Part shown: in pieces, positions 8,952 to 17,653 of the stretch
Layout of the letters: every line of letters begins with the position of its first letter
Position numbering within the stretch: the first letter of the stretch is position 1
Source: CAZVYN01 sp964631125
GTDB taxonomy: Bacteria > Eisenbacteria > RBG-16-71-46 > CAIMUX01
Assembly: GCA_964631125.1 (NCBI GenBank)
Contig: CAZVYN010000001.1
Location: 1 to 64,000 of the forward strand
Length of the DNA stretch: 64,000 nt
Reading direction: 5' to 3'
The notes under the pieces: model-generated
The model's input: the letters and a program-made list of their open reading frames with translations, nothing else
Told to the model about the DNA's origin: nothing
Databases searched by the model: none
Made by a program: the position numbers and the translations under genes

Positions 8952-9817
8952 CGGCTACCTCCCGCGGTGTCCAAGCCAACTGCGTGTGGAGCGCGCAATC
9001 CGCCTCGCCGGACCGCCAGGCTATCGCCGATTGTCCCCGCTCCTGCGGGTTGCCGCAGTTCAGGGTTGGCTCTCGCCTCTTGATAGGCCCAATCCAGTAG
9101 GACGCGGCCGCCGCTGACTTCGAGCACGTGGAACTTCGCGTAGCGATCATCCCAGGTCCAGACGACATAGCTGTGGCCTTCGATGAGAGCCGCTTCTCCC
9201 CTCGGCGCCCACCCGTCGATCGGCGCACGGTCGATCGAGTCGAGCGACCGGTAGCCGGCATCCTGGATGTCTGAATAGACCGTGGCGGACCGCTCCGTGG
9301 TCACCATCCACGCGCCTTCGTCCGGCGAGGACCAGAAGTAGATGTCGGCGTCGATGTCGACGGCGTCGACGACCTTCATCCTCGAGAAATCGAAGCCGGC
9401 GTCCTCACCACAGACCCGTGCGTTGCAGAGGCGAAGATCGAAACCCTCCGGTCTCGGGGTGTCTCGCACCTGGCGAGCACTGAGTTCGCTCTCGTTCCCG
9501 TACTCGTCGAAGGCCGAGATCGCATAGGAGTAGGTGCGACCGTTCTCCAGCCCGCGGTCGATGAATCCCTCCGCGTCCCAGAGGAGCGTCGCGAGCCGGG
9601 AGAATCTGGATCCTCCGTCGCTCCTCCAGACGAAGTATCCACTCAGGTCCGTTTCATCGTTCGGAGTCCAACAAAGGTCGACTTGCCGATCTCCTGTCCG
9701 AGAGATCAGGCCACGCGGCGGCTCCGGCGCGCGCGCGTCTCCATCGCGGCAGTCCTGCACATGATCACACCCGGCCAATGCCACGGCGGTCAAACCGCCG
9801 AGCAACCACGTTCTCAT
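8948..9817 (-). CDS. Fibronectin type III lipoprotein
   Basis: A 289-residue lipoprotein: the signal segment GGLTAVALAGC ends in a lipobox with cysteine. A fibronectin-III module spans about 35-125 (VDLCWTPNDETDLSGYFVWRS, then TYSYAISAFDEYGNES). The rest (about 140-260) is a domain I do not recognise, which mentions no enzyme motif; WTWDDRYAKFHVLEVS suggests beta structure. ATG 9817 is chosen for the lipobox position and an AGGAG upstream. Its stop overlaps the DUF4384 start (ATGA), so the two proteins are likely made together and may interact at the cell surface. Confidence 0.72.
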   Translation of the reverse strand: MRTWLLGGLTAVALAGCDHVQDCRDGDARAPEPPRGLISRTGDRQVDLCWTPNDETDLSGYFVWRSDGGSRFSRLATLLWDAEGFIDRGLENGRTYSYAISAFDEYGNESELSARQVRDTPRPEGFDLRLCNARVCGEDAGFDFSRMKVVDAVDIDADIYFWSSPDEGAWMVTTERSATVYSDIQDAGYRSLDSIDRAPIDGWAPRGEAALIEGHSYVVWTWDDRYAKFHVLEVSGGRVLLDWAYQEARANPELRQPAGAGTIGDSLAVRRGGLRAPHAVGLDTAGGSR

Positions 9818-10557
9818 TGGCGTGCGCTCCTCGTTCCCGGTCCCCGGCCGCGCGTCGGCCCTCGATCGAGGACCCGGCCACTCGCGGCTTCCGTCCGAGA
9901 GAACAAGCAACGTGCCGAGCCTGATCTGCATGTCGGAGCCCACCGGAGCGACGGGCGGAGCCCATGTCCCCGCCGGACTGTCGCGCGCGTGCGTCAGTCG
10001 GTGAGTAGGGCGTCACACTCGACCCAAACGAAAGACCCCGCGAGACCGGGGCGAGCGGTCTCTCGGGGTCGATCGAGGCTGGACTCTCCCGAGTCGAGAT
10101 CTCTCTCGACTCTCGGAATTACTCAGGTCGGAATGACGATCTACCAAGTCACCAGAGGCCCAGGCCACCCGAATCGGAACTCTCACGACGACTGACGCTA
10201 CCCGCTGCTGAACTCATTTACGATGCCGGGTGGCCTGGCTCTGGCTTCTGGAGGTCCCCCCTCCACCGATTCCATAGCTCATTCGCGTGCCAAGGTGACC
10301 GCCGGCACTCACTCGACAGCGGCAGCATCGTAATCCGTTAATACAAATAATGTTACGCCATCCGCGGTGGGCGGCTTCGGGATGTCGCGGGAGTGGCCTG
10401 GGACAGCGATCTGACAAATCTCTTGATAGTTTCGCGAGGCATTGGGCGTAAACCGCTGCCGGAGAGCAGGATTCGAGTGGAAAAACTATTTCGAGTGAAT
10501 CATGCCAGGACCTAGAGGTGGCGCCGGCCCCTGGGGCGCGAGCGGGGGCAGTCGCGA
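9818..10557. other. Long intergenic region with terminator and AT-rich segment
   Basis: Seven hundred and forty bases lie between the lipoprotein gene and the end of the sigma54 activator gene. A strong hairpin sits at 10034-10070, a second imperfect inverted repeat around CCGAGTCGAGA at about 10088-10117, and the part from about 10200 to 10510 is less GC-rich than the surroundings. No convincing gene is seen on either strand. It may hold the lipoprotein promoter and a long 3' untranslated region of the activator gene. Confidence 0.5.
10034..10070 (-). terminator. Intrinsic terminator after the sigma54 activator gene
   Basis: GACCCCGCGAGACC and GGTCTCTCGGGGTC form a 14-pair stem with one mismatch around a nine-base loop. 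Read on the minus strand it is followed by a T-rich stretch (CTTTCGTTTG), so it most likely ends transcripts coming from the activator gene before the lipoprotein operon. Confidence 0.6.
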
Positions 10558-13500
10558 TCAGCGTGGGACGCGAACGCGGGGCTCCAATCCGTACTGCCGG
10601 ATCTTCGAGAGGAGCGACGGATAGGAGAGGTGGAGTTGCCGGGCGGCTTCCGACTTGTTACCGCGCGCGCGCTCGAGCGCATCGCCGATCATCCGCGACT
10701 CCAACCGCTGGATTTCCGAACGGAGAGTTCCCTTCGGCGCGTCGGCGCCACGTCCCGATCCGTCCAAGATTTCCCTCGGGAGCGAGTCCACTCCCAGGCG
10801 TTCGCCGTCGTCGGCGAGCACCACCATCCTCTTCACGACCTTGCCGAGTTCCCGAACGTTCCCCCGCCACTCGTGGTCGGTGAGAAGCTGCATGGCCTCG
10901 CGCGTAATTCCGAGTTGGGACCGGCCGAGTTCGGCCACGAACTGATCGTAGAAGCGACGGATCAAGAGCGGGACATCTTCGCGCCGCTCTCGCAGCGGCG
11001 GAATGTTCACTTGGAAATCGTTCAGCCGGTAGTAGAGATCCTCCAGGAATCGACCCTCGAGAATCGCGCGGCGCAAGTCGGCATTGGTGGCGCAGATCAC
11101 GCGTACATCGACGGAGTGCCAGCGCGTGGCCCCGACCGGGCGGATCTCGTGCTGGTCGAGGACGTGCAGCAGTTTTGCCTGGACCCCTAGCGGCGCCCGA
11201 TCGACCTCGTCGAGAAAGAGGCTACCTCCTTCGGCCTCCTCGAAGAGCCCGGGCTTGGTGCGCACGGCCCCCGTGAATGCCCCTTGGACATGACCGAAGA
11301 GCTCGCTCTCCAGCAACGTTTCGGGAAGCGCAGCGCAGTTGATGGGGACGAAGAGCCCGGCGTGCCGACGACTGGCCTGATGGATCAGCCGCGCTAGCAA
11401 ACCCTTACCCGTACCGGTCTCCCCGGTGACCAAGACACCGACGTCGGAGTCGCCGAGCTTTCGCAGGAGGCCGATCGCGCGGCGCAACTCACTGCTGCAC
11501 GTCACGAAAGCGTCATAGGGGTCGGGCGCGGCGGAGGTGCGGCTGGCATCAGCGGCGCGGCGCGCTCGCACTTCCGCGGCCAGGAAGACCGAGAGCAGCC
11601 CCGCGAAAAGCGAGAGAAGACGGAGATCGGGGTTTCGGTACGGCCCCACCATGCTGCCGGGTCCGCGGTCCAGGTAGAGCAGTCCAACCGACCCATCCGC
11701 GCCCAGGGACAACGGGATCGCGACGGCGGCGTCCGCGTCACGAATCCACTCCGGCGCCGCGGCAAACCTGGGATCGGTGCGCGGCGAGTTCGACACGAAG
11801 ACCTTACGGCCCGCCCGGAACTCTCCGAGAAACTGTTCGGCCAATCGGTCGAGCGACCCCGCCCCGCATTCGGATGGGAACCCGAGGCATACCTCCAACC
11901 GAGGTTGTGCGTCGGCGACTTCGCCCCACGCCAAGAACGCTCGATCACTGCGCGAGCGCTCGATCGCCTGGCGGACGCCTTCTTCCAACGACGCATCTGG
12001 TCCGAAGCCTGCGAGATCCTGAACGACCCGATACTCAGAGGAGCGCGCGAGGGACGACTCCGCGAAACGTTCCTCCAGCTCGGCGCGCACCACCTCGAGC
12101 TTCGAACACCACTCGGTCAGCGATCGCTGCTCGGCTAGCTCGAAGGCGGACGCGACGGTGGCGAACGCTTCGTCCAGTTCGCCCGCGAGGGCGCGAACCG
12201 CCGCCAACTCGCGGAGCACTTCGAGCGCCACTTCGGGCAGGTCCAACTCGACAAGCCGCGCAGCGACTTCCTCCAGCGAAACCGTGGCCTCTCGTCGCCA
12301 GACCCTCGCCGCGGGATCCGCTGCGTCGATCTGGCTGCGAAGGTGCAGGAGTTGGGCGCGCGCCCAGCGAGCACGGAGCCATTCGAGAACATCGGGGGTG
12401 TCCGAGAGGAGGGCGACGGTTTGATCGAGGATCGACTGCGCATGTTCGAAACGACCGGTCTCGATCACCGCTTGGGCGTAGACACGAAGACTCACCCCCG
12501 CCTCGACGGAGTCACCCACCCGGTGGGCGATGGCTGCCGCCTCGAGCGCGTCGGAGATCACCCGAGCAGCGTCTCCTCGCGCCAGCGCGATCTCCGCCTT
12601 GCGACGGAGCACCTCGGACACGAGATCACCTTCGGGCGCGATACGAAGTGCGAGGGTCAGCGCCGACTCGAGCGCGACCTCGGCCTCTCGATAGGCCCCT
12701 TGTCGAAGCAGGAGCTCACCCATGAACTCGTGCGCGAGCACCTCTTCGCGTTGGTGCCCGTGCTCCCCGGCCAGCGCCAGCGCCTGCCGATAGTGCCGCT
12801 CGGCCAGTCGATCCTTGCGCTGACGCAATTGCAGATTCCCGAGCGCCAACATCGCCTTCGTCTGACCCGACGCGTTGCCGATCTCACGGAAGACGTGGAG
12901 TGCCCGCGACAGGTTCTGTTGCGCTGCCGTCCACTCGACCCGTCGAGTGCAGAGAATTCCCAGGTTGAGAGACGCGGCCGCGATGCGAAAGTAGTTGCCC
13001 GCTTCTTCGCTGACCGAGAGACCTCGCTCGAGGTACTCCCGAGCCTCGGACCATCGCGGTCCATTCGTGAGGAGCACTCCGAGATTGTTCAGCGACTGAG
13101 CGATGCCCTCTCGATGATCGATCCGTCGGAAGGTGAAGAGCGCACTCTCGTAGTGTTCGCGGGCGCGGGCGACCTGGCCGAATCGCAGCGCGATCCCGCC
13201 GAGGGTGAGCTCGAGGAAGCCGATCTCCTCGTTGGCGCTCGTCTCACGCAACACTTCATAGGCGTCGGCACAGTGCCGTTGAGCGTCGACGTAACGTCCG
13301 AGACTCAGCTCGAGTCTTCCCAGCCGTGCTCGGATCCTCGCCAATTCCACTCGGTCCCCTCGCCCGTCGACGCTCCCCAAGAGGTCCGCCAGCACCTCAG
13401 CCGCCTCCTGGTGACGGCCTCGCCGCCGCAGGCATTCCGCGATGCGGAACTCCACCTGCAGTTGATCCGCGAGGGAGCCCCCCCCCGCGGAGGGAGCCGC

Positions 13501-13707
13501 GAGCAGCGACCGAGCCCTCTCGTAGTACTCGAGAGCGGTCGCACCGTTGTCCGCGGCCAGGTGCACGTCACCCAACCCGAGCAGACGGGACCAATCGACC
13601 TCGTCGCCGCGCCGTTCCTCAGGAGAACCCGGCTCGAACGCGACCGGCCCGATCGACGAGGGTTCGCTCGATTGGGCTGGACCGAGGATGGGGGGATGCT
13701 CGTCCAT
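10558..13707 (-). CDS. TPR-GAF-AAA sigma54-dependent transcription activator
   Basis: A 1049-residue enhancer-binding protein. Tetratricopeptide repeats fill about 45-510, a GAF domain about 555-700, the AAA+ sigma54-interaction domain about 735-970, and a Fis-type helix-turn-helix the last 45 residues. Walker A (GETGTGKG), the sigma54-contacting GAFTGA loop (about 809), the Walker B LFLDEVD and the arginine segment are intact, so it should activate RNA polymerase-sigma54. There is no receiver domain, so the input is probably a ligand or protein bound by the TPR array or GAF domain. ATG 13707 follows GCAGGAGCC. It lies 96 bases after a small secreted proline-rich protein gene. Target promoters are unknown. 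Confidence 0.9.
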   Translation of the reverse strand: MDEHPPILGPAQSSEPSSIGPVAFEPGSPEERRGDEVDWSRLLGLGDVHLAADNGATALEYYERARSLLAAPSAGGGSLADQLQVEFRIAECLRRRGRHQEAAEVLADLLGSVDGRGDRVELARIRARLGRLELSLGRYVDAQRHCADAYEVLRETSANEEIGFLELTLGGIALRFGQVARAREHYESALFTFRRIDHREGIAQSLNNLGVLLTNGPRWSEAREYLERGLSVSEEAGNYFRIAAASLNLGILCTRRVEWTAAQQNLSRALHVFREIGNASGQTKAMLALGNLQLRQRKDRLAERHYRQALALAGEHGHQREEVLAHEFMGELLLRQGAYREAEVALESALTLALRIAPEGDLVSEVLRRKAEIALARGDAARVISDALEAAAIAHRVGDSVEAGVSLRVYAQAVIETGRFEHAQSILDQTVALLSDTPDVLEWLRARWARAQLLHLRSQIDAADPAARVWRREATVSLEEVAARLVELDLPEVALEVLRELAAVRALAGELDEAFATVASAFELAEQRSLTEWCSKLEVVRAELEERFAESSLARSSEYRVVQDLAGFGPDASLEEGVRQAIERSRSDRAFLAWGEVADAQPRLEVCLGFPSECGAGSLDRLAEQFLGEFRAGRKVFVSNSPRTDPRFAAAPEWIRDADAAVAIPLSLGADGSVGLLYLDRGPGSMVGPYRNPDLRLLSLFAGLLSVFLAAEVRARRAADASRTSAAPDPYDAFVTCSSELRRAIGLLRKLGDSDVGVLVTGETGTGKGLLARLIHQASRRHAGLFVPINCAALPETLLESELFGHVQGAFTGAVRTKPGLFEEAEGGSLFLDEVDRAPLGVQAKLLHVLDQHEIRPVGATRWHSVDVRVICATNADLRRAILEGRFLEDLYYRLNDFQVNIPPLRERREDVPLLIRRFYDQFVAELGRSQLGITREAMQLLTDHEWRGNVRELGKVVKRMVVLADDGERLGVDSLPREILDGSGRGADAPKGTLRSEIQRLESRMIGDALERARGNKSEAARQLHLSYPSLLSKIRQYGLEPRVRVPR

Positions 13708-13803
13708 GGCTCCTGCCGATCAGCTCTTCATCACGCGGTCGCGCGCGACGGCGCCCCGCAATCGGGATCGACGCCGCGACATCGGATACAGCGATTCTCG
13801 GTA

Positions 13804-14136
13804 CTAGCGACGGGATCCAGCGGTGGGCGCCACTCCGCCGCACTCGGTCCTCTCGGGCTGAGACGGACCGAAGAGAAGGTAGAGCCACCAATCGATCCTA
13901 CAGTCGATCTCGTTCGGATCCCCGTCGTTGTTCCCGGATCCGGTTGTCCCGGTTGGTGGATCGTCGGGCGGAGGGGCTGGAAGCGGAACGCCGTTCGGCG
14001 CAGGCGCCGCAACCAGGTCCGCCGCGGCCGCCGGGGGCGGGATGAGCATCGATGCGGGGATCCAGCTCGAGGCGAAAATCGCCAACAGAACGAGGCCCGC
14101 CCACTGACGCCGTGGGCGAACGGAACGCTTACACAT
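13804..14136 (-). CDS. Small secreted proline-rich protein, unknown function
   Basis: A 110-residue protein that I do not recognise. It has a basic amino end, a hydrophobic export segment (GLVLLAIFASSWIPASML), a proline/alanine-rich linker, an acidic Gly/Asn stretch (GSGNNDGDPNE), then a short motif DCRIDWWLYLLFGP and a cysteine near the end, which could form a disulfide with the first. AAGGAG lies six bases before the ATG, a strong ribosome site, which supports it as a real gene. It precedes the TPR-sigma54 activator in the same direction, so it may be part of the same transcription unit; a signalling peptide precursor is one possibility but unproven. Confidence 0.6.
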   Translation of the reverse strand: MCKRSVRPRRQWAGLVLLAIFASSWIPASMLIPPPAAAADLVAAPAPNGVPLPAPPPDDPPTGTTGSGNNDGDPNEIDCRIDWWLYLLFGPSQPERTECGGVAPTAGSRR

Positions 14137-14371
14137 ACGGACTCCTTCGAACGCGAGAACGTGGCGTCGCGAGGCCCCGCGTTCCGCGTTTCACACCGCT
14201 CCTGCGCGGCGGACCGGACGATCAGAGTTCAAGCAGCGAATCGGGTCCGTGTCGAGCCTATGCCCACGCCTGAGGACTCGTCAACCCGCAACGCGGCTGC
14301 CACGCGCTGCTTCAACGCGCGGCAGCAGGGCGCGGCCGCTCACGTCCAGGGTGTGCTCGCCGCAAGTCCTC

Positions 14372-14773
14372 TCAGAGCAGGTAGTCCTCGATCGCGGCAG
14401 GCGGGGAGGAAAAACCCTCGACTCCGCGGCCGCGCGGCGAGCGGTCCATCTCCCAGGGAAGGAGGTTCGGGGCGGTGTCGAAGTGCGACCCGACCAACGC
14501 GAGCACTGCCGCCGCCGCGCTGTCGCGAGGGGCGATTCGGTAGATCCGATACTTCCCAGCGCGCTCCGTCTCCACCAGACCACTCCGGGACAGGACTCCC
14601 AGGTGGTGGCTGACCAACGGCTGCCGAAGGGTTGAGGACAGGACGAGTTCGGTCACGTTTCGGGGGCCGGCACGCAGCATCTGGAGAAGCCGCAGCCGTT
14701 GGACATCGGCCGCGGCCGCCAAGCAGGCCCTCAGCCGCTCCAAGGAGAGTTCCTCCTCCACTCGCGTCTCCAT
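14372..14773 (-). CDS. ArsR-family winged-helix transcription regulator
   Basis: A 133-residue regulator. The winged helix lies at about 10-85, with the recognition region TLRQPLVSHHLGVLSRSGLV and the wing KYRIYRIA. No metal-binding ELCVCDL motif is visible, so it is not a typical metal sensor. The carboxy end (about 95-133) is unrelated to the fold and of unknown role. ATG 14773 is preceded by GGGGAGG; the upstream open frame is discarded because it overlaps the rlmN promoter. It diverges from rlmN with 47 bases between the start codons, so it could regulate itself and the rlmN-ntrYX unit. Confidence 0.82.
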   Translation of the reverse strand: METRVEEELSLERLRACLAAAADVQRLRLLQMLRAGPRNVTELVLSSTLRQPLVSHHLGVLSRSGLVETERAGKYRIYRIAPRDSAAAAVLALVGSHFDTAPNLLPWEMDRSPRGRGVEGFSSPPAAIEDYLL

Positions 14774-14804
14774 ACGCCTCCCCGGCTTACTCGAACCCGC
14801 GTGG

Positions 14805-14810
14805 TATCGT
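14805..14810 (+). promoter_or_regulatory. Possible -10 box (TATCGT) for rlmN
   Basis: TATCGT ends ten bases before ATG 14821 in the 47-base gap between the divergent arsR-type and rlmN genes. There is no Shine-Dalgarno sequence in the gap, so the transcript would carry almost no leader. The -35 region is not recognisable. Confidence 0.35.
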
Positions 14811-14820
14811 ACTCGAGCGC

Positions 14821-15957
14821 ATGCTCTCTCACGAACCCACAGACGCCCCGTCCGACCGCGCGCCGCAGTCGCCCGCGCTCGAACGTCGCCTCTTGCTCGG
14901 GCTTTCCGCCGACGAGATGCGACGAGACGGCCTCCTCGCCACGATTCCGGCCTACCGCGCCCGGCAGATCTCGCACTGGTTGTATGCGCGCGGCGAGACC
15001 AGCTTCGAGCAGATGACGAATCTCCCGGCCGCGCTCCGACGCGACCTCGCTTCTGAGTACTCCCTCGAACCGGACCCAATCGAGACGCTCGCGTCGGGCG
15101 CCGACGACGAGGCGTTCAAATTCCTGTTCCGGCTGGGCGACGGCCGCTTGGTCGAGTCGGTCCTGATCAACACCCCGAGACGCCGCACGATCTGTGTTTC
15201 CTCGCAAGCGGGCTGCGCCTACGGCTGCACGTTCTGCGCAACCGCGCGAATGGGCCCCGGCCGAAACCTCCTGCCGCGGGAGATCGTGTCGCAGATCGTC
15301 GCCGTGAGAAAGCACATGCGGACGCTCGGACTCCCGGAGACGCACAACGTCGTCTTCATGGGGATGGGGGAGCCGCTCGCAAACCTCGAGCACCTCATCG
15401 CTTCCCTGCGCCGCCTGGAGTCGCAGGACGGGCTCGGCATCGGCCGCCGCCGGATCACCGTTTCGACCGTCGGCCTGGAGCCGCAGATTCGCGCGCTCGC
15501 CGAGTCGGACGTTCGACCTCGGCTCGCGTTCTCCCTCAACGCGACCACCGACGCGGTGCGGACCGAGCTCATGCCGATCAACAAGAAGTATCCCTTTCGC
15601 GAGGTCTTCCTGGCGCTGCGGAACTATCGAGAACGCACGAGGATGCGCGTCAGCCTGGAGTATGTGTTGCTCGACGCCGTCAACGATTCGCCGGAGGACG
15701 CTGCCCGCCTCGTCGGATTCGCGACCGAGCACGATTTCAAGGTGAACCTGATCGTCTACAACGCACACCCGGCGGCGCCGTACCAACCGCCTTCCGCCGC
15801 GCGGATCGCCAGTTTCGTACAGGCGATGGCTCCGGTCGGGCCTTCGGTCTCGATTCGTTACAGCAAGGGTCGGGACATCCTCGCGGCGTGTGGACAGCTC
15901 TCGACCCTGTGGCGCGATCAGCCCGACACCGAGCCATCGAAGGGGCTGCCGGCCTAG
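14821..15957 (+). CDS. rlmN: 23S rRNA/tRNA adenine-C2 methyltransferase RlmN
   Basis: Radical-SAM enzyme that methylates C2 of A2503 in 23S rRNA and A37 in some tRNAs. The 378 residues include the iron-sulfur cluster motif CxxxCxxC in GCAYGCTFC (cysteines 132, 136 and 139), the GMGEPLANLE segment, a SAM-binding VSTVGLEPQ stretch and the carboxy-terminal catalytic cysteine in LAACGQLS. ATG 14821 is chosen over the upstream frame, which overlaps the divergent ArsR gene. The family length is matched. The next gene, ntrY-like, starts 28 bases downstream. Confidence 0.95.
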   Translation: MLSHEPTDAPSDRAPQSPALERRLLLGLSADEMRRDGLLATIPAYRARQISHWLYARGETSFEQMTNLPAALRRDLASEYSLEPDPIETLASGADDEAFKFLFRLGDGRLVESVLINTPRRRTICVSSQAGCAYGCTFCATARMGPGRNLLPREIVSQIVAVRKHMRTLGLPETHNVVFMGMGEPLANLEHLIASLRRLESQDGLGIGRRRITVSTVGLEPQIRALAESDVRPRLAFSLNATTDAVRTELMPINKKYPFREVFLALRNYRERTRMRVSLEYVLLDAVNDSPEDAARLVGFATEHDFKVNLIVYNAHPAAPYQPPSAARIASFVQAMAPVGPSVSIRYSKGRDILAACGQLSTLWRDQPDTEPSKGLPA

Positions 15958-15985
15958 CCGGGGCCGTGCGAAACACCTCGCGGGT

Positions 15986-17653
15986 ATGACAGACGACGCC
16001 CGCGGCGCTCACCCTTCGAAGGACCCGTCGCTCCGTCCAGGCCGGCATCGACGCGTGCCCCGGCTCTCGACCGCTCTGTTCTTTCTCACCGCCGGGTCCG
16101 CACTCGTTCCGCTGTCCGCGGTCCTGCTGCTCGGCTGGGTCCAACTTCGCGAGCAGCTCAGAGTCTGGACTCTGCCCTCAGTGGAGGTCGCCCTGGCCGA
16201 TGCTGCCGCGTCACAGGTAGCGACCGCACGCGTGTGGCAGAGAATCCTGGAGGACTCGGCCCGCGAGGCACTCGTGTCGCCTCCACCCACCGAGGACTCT
16301 CTGGCGTGGCGCTCCCGCCTGGACGGATTGTCCACGAGCCCCGCGGTCGACTTGGCTCAGTTGTACGTTCGCGATTCAACCGGCTACCACCTCGCCAACG
16401 GGTCGTACGAGCCGGATCTCAGCGCGCGCCTCTCCGATCCGCGCGACTCGGAGATCGGACCGGCGGCGCCGATTCTCCTCCGCGTGGAGTCGCCGCGCGC
16501 CGACTGGCTGGCGACGCCGACCGCGTTCTGGACGGCGCCGCGCGCGTCGAACACCGGTCCGAGACCGGACGGCATCTTGGTGACCGGGATGGTGTTCCCT
16601 CCCCGGACGATTTCACGCATGGAGTCCACGGCGCGAGCCGTACAGCTCTACCGGCGGCTGGGTGAAGTCGGTCGTCTTCTCGGAACTGCGTACGGGGCGG
16701 GCTTCGCACTGGTGGCGGGGGTCGCGACGCTGGGGGCCGTCTGGCTGGCTCGTCGGCTCTCGGATCGCGTCTCCCACCCGCTCGATGCGCTCGCGCGAGC
16801 GATGTCCGACTCGGACCTCGGTCGGCGCAGGATCGATTCCAGCGAGGCGACGTTTCCCGAGATCGCCGAGCTGAGGGATGCATTCGCCGCCATGCGGACG
16901 CGTCTGGCGGACGCTGAAGCCCGACTGCGGGAAGTGGAGCAGGTGCGAGGCGCCCGCCGCACCGCCCGCTTCGTGGCGCACGAGATCCGCAACAGCCTCA
17001 CTCCCATCCAAGTGGGGATCGAAGTTCTCACCCGTCGGGTCGCCGGGTTGCCGACCGATGACCGCAACCGCGCAGAGCAGGCGCTCGCGCTCTTGCTTCG
17101 AGAGTCGGAGCGGATGACCCGCTTGGCGAGTGCGTTCGCGGAGTATGCGCATCTCCCCGCCCGCCGGATCGAGGAAATCGATCTGGCGCGCCTGGCCAGA
17201 GAAGTCGCAAGTGTCGAGACACCGGCCTCGGTTCGCCTCGAGTTCGAGCTGCCCGAGGCTCCACTTCCGTTTCGAGGCGATCGCGACGAAACAGAACGAC
17301 TCGTCCGCAATGTCGTTCGCAACGCCGTGGAGGCGCTCGGAGGGGAAGGTCGCATCCGCGTCGTCGCAGCGGCGGACCGAGGCGACGTGCTGCTCGAGGT
17401 CCATGACTCCGGAGCAGGGATGGACCCAGAGACGGCCGCGCGCATCTTCGATCCCGGCTTCACCACCAAGGAAGGCGGTTCCGGTCTCGGACTCGCTCTC
17501 GTCCGTCGCACGGTCACCGAGAGGGGTGGCGCCATCCGCATCGAGTCGTCTCCGGGGGACGGTGCGATCGTTCGGATCCGGATGCCGGCGGATCCGTATC
17601 CCGACGAACCGGATCAAGCCGCGGAAGCAGAGAGAGCGGGGGCAAGTTCGTGA
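15986..17653 (+). CDS. NtrY-like sensor histidine kinase
   Basis: A 555-residue membrane sensor. Two membrane helices (about 30-50 and 230-250) enclose a periplasmic sensor region, followed by HAMP (about 250-305), the histidine-phosphorylation domain with AHEIRNSLTPI (about 331) and the HATPase domain with RNVVRNAVEA, DSGAGMD and GGSGLGLAL. All catalytic motifs are intact. The stop overlaps the response regulator start as GTGA, so it is the cognate kinase. The pairing with a sigma54 response regulator and a nearby DUF4390 gene matches the ntrYX neighbourhoods of many Proteobacteria, hence the NtrY-like call. Signal sensed is unknown. ATG 15986 is the first start that leaves a sensible amino end. 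Confidence 0.87.
   Translation: MTDDARGAHPSKDPSLRPGRHRRVPRLSTALFFLTAGSALVPLSAVLLLGWVQLREQLRVWTLPSVEVALADAAASQVATARVWQRILEDSAREALVSPPPTEDSLAWRSRLDGLSTSPAVDLAQLYVRDSTGYHLANGSYEPDLSARLSDPRDSEIGPAAPILLRVESPRADWLATPTAFWTAPRASNTGPRPDGILVTGMVFPPRTISRMESTARAVQLYRRLGEVGRLLGTAYGAGFALVAGVATLGAVWLARRLSDRVSHPLDALARAMSDSDLGRRRIDSSEATFPEIAELRDAFAAMRTRLADAEARLREVEQVRGARRTARFVAHEIRNSLTPIQVGIEVLTRRVAGLPTDDRNRAEQALALLLRESERMTRLASAFAEYAHLPARRIEEIDLARLAREVASVETPASVRLEFELPEAPLPFRGDRDETERLVRNVVRNAVEALGGEGRIRVVAAADRGDVLLEVHDSGAGMDPETAARIFDPGFTTKEGGSGLGLALVRRTVTERGGAIRIESSPGDGAIVRIRMPADPYPDEPDQAAEAERAGASS

Noticed and set aside
9900..9930. Sigma54-like GGCACGTTGCTTG before the fibronectin lipoprotein gene
   Set aside because: The GG to GC distance is wrong for sigma54; TTGC lies too close to the GG.
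12343..14613. Long open frame of 756 codons on the plus strand opposite the TPR-sigma54 activator
   Set aside because: It runs antisense to a gene with intact AAA+ motifs, has Arg/Pro-heavy composition, no ribosome site and no recognisable domain. It is a GC-rich shadow frame.
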